DNA from: Gautieria morchelliformis | Taxonomy: Eukaryota > Basidiomycota > Agaricomycetes > Gomphales > Gomphaceae | Direction: 5' to 3' | DNA length: 64,000 bases | NCBI GenBank assembly: GCA_015179125.1 | Contig: WHVA01000105.1 | Location: forward strand, 124,001-188,000 | Shown here: one piece after another, positions 59,751 through 64,000 of the stretch | Layout: each line of letters opens with the position of its first letter | Numbering within the stretch: the first letter of the stretch is position 1 | The notes under the pieces: generated by a model | Told to the model about the DNA's origin: nothing | The model's input: the letters and a program-made list of their open reading frames with translations, nothing else | Databases searched by the model: none | Made by a program: the position numbers and the translations under genes

Positions 59751-61172
59751 CTATTTTTTTGAATCCGCAGCGGGAGCCGCTTTGGATTTCTCTTCCGTCT
59801 TTGCTGCGCGGCCCTTGGCCTTAGCAGCGGAGGCGGAAGCGCGAGTGCAGTCGGGAGCGACGTGACCGCCTTTGCCGCAGAAAAGGCAAAGGTTGTTGTC
59901 CATGCGACGCTGGCGTTCTACAGGGGTTAACTTTCCGTCCTTCCCAAGTTTGTCGGAAAGGTCCGGAGTGCTCTTCCGGGCGTTGGTGTTGGAACCAGAG
60001 GCCTGGTTGTTACGAGGGGTGGAGTTGTTGTTCTGGTTGCCGGAGCTGGATCCGGAACTGTTGTTGTTGTTGTTGTTGTTTCCAGAGTTGGTGTTTCCGG
60101 AATTAGTCTTCTTCTTGTCTTTGTCAGACTTCTTGTCGGAAGACTTGTCGTTCTTGCTCTGGGCGGAAGTTTCGCGAGCAATCTCGGAATGTCTTTCCCA
60201 GTAGCGCGAATCGATGGATTGGGCGAGGTTGCGGAGGTCGGTAAGGGTGGCGGGTTTTCCGATGCGGGCAATTTCATCCTTGATCCGGGATGGCAAGCCC
60301 ATGTAAAACTGGCGTCGGAGTGCGGGTTCTCCCCATTGGACTCGAGGAGCAAGCTGCTGGAACGTGATGATATATTTAGCTATCTTATGAGTGTCTTTCA
60401 TGCGAAGCTTATCGAGTTCATTTTCCGCATCGGCTTCCATATCAAATGGTCTGAAGTTGCTGCGGAGTTCGGAAACGAAGTTGTGGTAATCGTCGGCCCA
60501 GTCGATGGGAGCGAACGGATCCATGAGGGCGGGTTCGAAGTAGTTGAGAGCCGTGCCTCGGAGATAGGAAAGGGCATAATTGACCTTCCGTTCGTCGTCG
60601 GGAAAGGCGTCGGGGGGATCACGGAAATTGAGTTGAAGCTGGACCAGAAATGGCTGGAGCTTCTTGGGGTTGGATCCGTCGAACTGATCTGGTTCGCGGA
60701 CCTTAGTCTTGGGGCGTGGTGGTGCTTGGGCCGGGCGCTGGAGTTGTCCGGCTAGCATGGCTATGGCTTGCGCAAGATCCGGAAACGGCACAGGCGGAAC
60801 TGGGTTGGCGGGAATCTGAGGTGGAATTGGAGGTGGAGGACCGCCTGGGGGACCGCCAGGTGGGCCACCATGAGGGCCGCCTGGAGGTGGTCCTGGTGGA
60901 GGTGGTGGTGGTGGAGCTGGGCGTCGGAATGACGCTGCTGTTTGTTCTCCGCTGCTACTCGTCGAATTCCCGTCATAGTCGGGATTGTAGTCGGGATTAG
61001 CGTCGGGAACCTCTTCGAATCGTTGCGGAAAAGCATCGGAGAGCTCATCGTCGGCACGAGAGCTGCCAGAGGGTTCCGCGTGCCTTGGTGCTGCGGATCT
61101 AAGGCTGCCAAAATAAGAGAGAGCTTCGACAGCTCCTGCTCGAGCTGAAGTAGCTGTGGTACGAGGAGGCAT
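59751..61172 (-). CDS. Gypsy-3 gag
   Basis: An open frame of 473 residues starting 34 bp inside the 5' LTR. Acidic N-terminus, a long Pro/Gly run (PPPPPPPGPPPGG), capsid core (REPDQFDGSNPKKLQPFLVQ, WGEPALRRQFYMGLPSRIKD, IDSRYWERH), an Asn/Ser/Lys linker and zinc knuckle CLFCGKGGHVAPDC near the end. It is the structural polyprotein of the element and looks whole. Confidence 0.88.
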   Translation of the reverse strand: MPPRTTATSARAGAVEALSYFGSLRSAAPRHAEPSGSSRADDELSDAFPQRFEEVPDANPDYNPDYDGNSTSSSGEQTAASFRRPAPPPPPPPGPPPGGPHGGPPGGPPGGPPPPIPPQIPANPVPPVPFPDLAQAIAMLAGQLQRPAQAPPRPKTKVREPDQFDGSNPKKLQPFLVQLQLNFRDPPDAFPDDERKVNYALSYLRGTALNYFEPALMDPFAPIDWADDYHNFVSELRSNFRPFDMEADAENELDKLRMKDTHKIAKYIITFQQLAPRVQWGEPALRRQFYMGLPSRIKDEIARIGKPATLTDLRNLAQSIDSRYWERHSEIARETSAQSKNDKSSDKKSDKDKKKTNSGNTNSGNNNNNNNSSGSSSGNQNNNSTPRNNQASGSNTNARKSTPDLSDKLGKDGKLTPVERQRRMDNNLCLFCGKGGHVAPDCTRASASAAKAKGRAAKTEEKSKAAPAADSKK

Positions 61173-61205
61173 AGTGATAGTTATCGGGTGGGAATCAGAT
61201 AATAC

Positions 61206-61890
61206 TGTTACGTATCGAGATTTCCGCTAAGTTGGAACTGGAAAGGACAGCGGCTTCAACTTATAGGTTGCGCCCCCAATGAACTATCGTCCTAGGTATT
61301 TCGGAAATGAGTCGGAAGTCGGAAAGTACTGAACCAAAGTTTTTGGTCGGAACTTCAGTCGGAACTGAGGCGGAAGGCGGAAGACGGAGAGACTGAGATC
61401 TTGCTAGACTCGCTGTGCTAAGAACAGGAGGTGGAGCGGAGGAAATCAAGTATCGAAGGCGATTATCTGATTGCAGAAAGAGAGACATAGATGACAGGCT
61501 TTTATACAAAGAGCTGAGACAACAGGTAATGATATGGTACTAAGCAAATTCCGGAGGAAGCGGAAGTCGAGTAGACAATGTGTGGGAACTAACTATTGGG
61601 AAACAATGGGACTACAAGGGGGGTTCAGGGTAAGGTAGAACAATGGCAAAAGTACAAGGGGTCGAAAAACATATCTGACAACGAACTACAAGGGTGACCG
61701 GATATGTGGTTTTGATGAATGATGAAACGGGTCTGGTGGGTCCGAGTAATAGAGTCGAAAGAACAAGGGAAATGTACAAGGGGCGGAATGTCGGAAATAT
61801 CAGAGGGGCGGAATGTGTTGCGGAAATATCGGAGGGGCGGAAGGTGTGGCGGAACTGAGGGTCGGAAGTCAGAAATGAACGGTCGTAACA
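61206..61890 (-). repeat. Gypsy-3 5' LTR
   Basis: 685 bp, pair of 48,650-49,335. A TATA-like TTTATACAAAG (plus strand) lies near 61,500. Followed by AGGCA. Confidence 0.93.
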
Positions 61891-63719
61891 AGGCATAGAT
61901 GCAGATGAAGCCGAGAAACTCAAGTACCTCAAGCTGTGCCTGTCGGGCGAAGCGATGCGTCAATTCAGGTCATGGGACCCCGCCTGCAGAACTTCCTGGT
62001 CAGCGTTCACGATGAAATGGGAAGAAGTATATCCAAGTCGTGAAATACTACCCACCATCACAGAGATGTTCAGTGACTGGCAGAACACGCACATCTCCGA
62101 AGCCAAGTTGTTGACGAAGACTGTAAACGAAGAACAGAGACCAGTCTGGGCCCTAGTGAAATTTGCCCAAACACTGAGCAAACTAGGTGCCAGGCTCACA
62201 GGCATGGACGCAGTAACGAAATCCCACTACTTTTTCCAAAACTTACCGTTGTGCGTTCAAGAAGCACTACCGTTTGACCACTCGAACATGCCAAACTTTG
62301 AAGCTCTACTCCTTGCACTAAGGAACCTGGATCACCAGCGACTCGCGATGAGAGCATCGATTGACTTCCAAGTCAGAAACCTCAGCCACCAGCTGGCCGG
62401 CAACACAGCCAGGATGGATGCATTGGAAAGAGATAGGAGGAACATACCGACCCCAAACCGTCAGTCGATGCTCACCACCCCAAACAATGTGGTACCGCGC
62501 CAACCACCGACAACCCTGAACGGGAGCGCGACGAAACCAGTCGACCTACTGTTCGACGAGTCAACTGAAGGAAGATGAAAATATGAAGTGGCAGTCAAAG
62601 CTTTTTTCACGATGCATGGGCAGAATGCAATCCCCTCCCTGGATAAACCATTCCCATTGTCCCCAGGGTCCCCAAGCCCAGGCAGCCAGGAATGTTGGAC
62701 TTGCGGCACCCAAGGACACGGAAAAGGAGACTCAGCGTGCAACCCTCACAGAGCTCTACCGAGACAAGAGCAACCGTACAGGGAGATCCTGGGAAAAGTG
62801 GTATCTCGAGCTATGGCAAGAGCCAACAGACAAAGCCAACAGTGCATGCTGATGTATCTACAGACTGGAGATGCATCACAACTAGATGGTGCCGATGGCG
62901 GATTAGAAGATGAGTCGGAAAATGGCGGAGGAGAATGCGTTTAAAGAGCCACACCTCTCCTATTCAACAAGACTCTTTACAGTTCGCCTGGATGGTCTCC
63001 CGAGGAGAATCGACGTCGTTGGGAGATGAAAACACCACCCAACCCAGAGCGAGTCGACTTCCCCCCCATCCGAAATTTCTTGGCATCGGTGCCCAAAGCA
63101 GCACACAGCTCAATCAGACCCCTAAGATCGCAATTTCGTCACCATCCGTAACCAACTACATGTCAAACAATCTAGACAATTACAATATATCCAGTTCTGG
63201 ATACACGGGTGAAAAAAGAGCACTCTTAGACATGAGATCATCTCAAGAAGCATTAAGAAGAGTGCAAGTGAATGGCTGACTCGTCACAGATATAGAAGAG
63301 AGAGAAGTCGTCCACTTGTTCTTACCAAGGGAAACAGAGGATATCTTCTCTAACCCTGTCCTAGTGAAAGTCGACATCATGGGCAAGAACAAAGGGACCA
63401 TCCGAGTGGAAGGGACAGTAGATGATGGCGGCCTGCTGTGCGCCCTTGACACAGTACTATGGAGACAGTGGCATGCCATCCTGGGGGAATTAGAACCATC
63501 CCCACTAGCATGCGTAATGGGAAACGGAATGGTCACAAAATCAATAGGTTGAACAGACCTCTTTATCAATGTACACGGGATTGCCACCAAAATACAAGTA
63601 GAAATACTCAACTCAGGAGGCGCCTTCGAGCTCCTACTGGGGAAACCATGGTTAGGACGCTGCTCTGCGATACATGACTATGCAACAGATGAGTTGAGAG
63701 TGAAAACAAGAGAAGAAGC

Positions 63720-64000
63720 TGTTATGAATGGGATAGCATTGGTACCGGATCTTAGTTAGTTCTGGATCTAGTACTGCATGCACGCCCATTATCATGCGGG
63801 CATGAATATGCCTGGCTACCCCTAACTCCGAGTTAAGATCCGAGTCGAGCCCTGACCGCAACTTGATCGCACTGTATCTTCATAGCACCACTACTAGTTA
63901 AATAGTTAGTAGTGTATGTATGTAGAAAACTTTAGGCAGTCAATCTCCACTCTTGTGCTCTTGTTATTGGCTCAGTAAAGCCATTCATGCTATTGTTTTG
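63720..64000 (+). repeat. LTR-E relative at the window edge (partial)
   Basis: It starts TGTTATGAATGGGATAGC and shares AGTTAAATAG, GGCAGTCAATCTCCA and a TTGTTATT-like end with solo LTR-E at 20,176. The right end is outside the window. Confidence 0.5.

Larger units (their letters stand above)
48650..61890 (-). mobile_element. Gypsy-3 chromovirus with both LTRs, target duplication AGGCA, hosting Copia-2
   Basis: Sense on minus. LTRs are at 61,206-61,890 (5') and 48,650-49,335 (3'), with AGGCA on both sides (48,645-48,649 and 61,891-61,895). Net of Copia-2 it is about 8.0 kb. The order on minus is gag, protease, RT, RNase H, integrase, chromodomain, followed by an ORF on the opposite strand. 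By eye about 13 substitutions and one indel in 685 bp of LTR (about 2%). It is interrupted by Copia-2 and has about two other breaks. CGGAA on the plus strand is strikingly frequent across the whole element. Confidence 0.94.
47644..64000 (+). mobile_element. Fossil Gypsy-4, split by Gypsy-3
   Basis: Plus-strand pieces on both sides of Gypsy-3. Left: an unrecognised open frame of 121 residues (47,821-48,186), then a gag start (48,337-48,649; MSSKVNIFKGSPGQDSDEW). Right: a gag core (61,896-62,578; PVWALVKFAQTLSKLGARL), a zinc knuckle CWTCGTQGHGKGDSAC (about 62,690) and protease-like sequence (63,300-63,720; GGAFELLLGKPWLGRC). The outer limits are unsure. AGGCA flanking Gypsy-3 marks the insertion. 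Apart from the insertion, a few breaks. Confidence 0.7.

Overview
The window looks like Agaricomycotina (mushroom-type basidiomycete) nuclear DNA. Introns are very short (mostly 47-75 bp), host genes are packed on both strands, and the rest is a nest of Ty3/Gypsy chromoviruses and Ty1/Copia elements. The genus cannot be told from the sequence. All exon coordinates were derived by hand from splice signals and frame continuity.

Bases 1-11,660 are a gene-dense host island of six genes. They encode a PP2A-like phosphatase of the Ppg1 type (+), a CRAL-TRIO/Sec14-like protein with a membrane tail (+, one apparent frameshift), a four-pass membrane protein (-), a Fun30/SMARCAD1-type SNF2 chromatin remodeller (+), the TRAPP subunit Bet5/TRAPPC1 (-) and the methyltransferase activator Trm112 (+). 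The last two are divergent across a 145-bp shared promoter. These are housekeeping functions (dephosphorylation, lipid and vesicle traffic, heterochromatin, translation and tRNA modification) with no evident joint pathway.

Bases 11,960-64,000 hold no host gene I can support. They are layered retroelement fossils. Gypsy-2 (33,869-41,972, +), Gypsy-3 (48,650-61,890, -), Copia-1 (25,894-31,113, -) and Copia-2 (52,251-57,470, -) each keep both LTRs and 5-bp target duplications. At least five solo LTRs with matching duplications lie among older gag, protease, integrase and chromodomain fragments. Nesting gives an order: Copia-2 sits in Gypsy-3, which sits in the gag of an older Gypsy-4. Copia-1 sits in a solo LTR, which sits in an older gypsy-related coding region.

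Two signals are not explained by ordinary annotation. First, both large gypsy elements carry an extra antisense ORF between the chromodomain end of pol and the 3' LTR; in Gypsy-3 it encodes a six-cysteine cluster with exact Zn2Cys6 spacing plus coiled coils. Second, each of these elements is saturated along LTRs, pol and antisense ORF with its own CpG pentamer on one DNA strand (TTCCG for Gypsy-3, CCTCG for Gypsy-2), whichever strand is coding. A self-encoded factor that recognises its own element is one testable reading.
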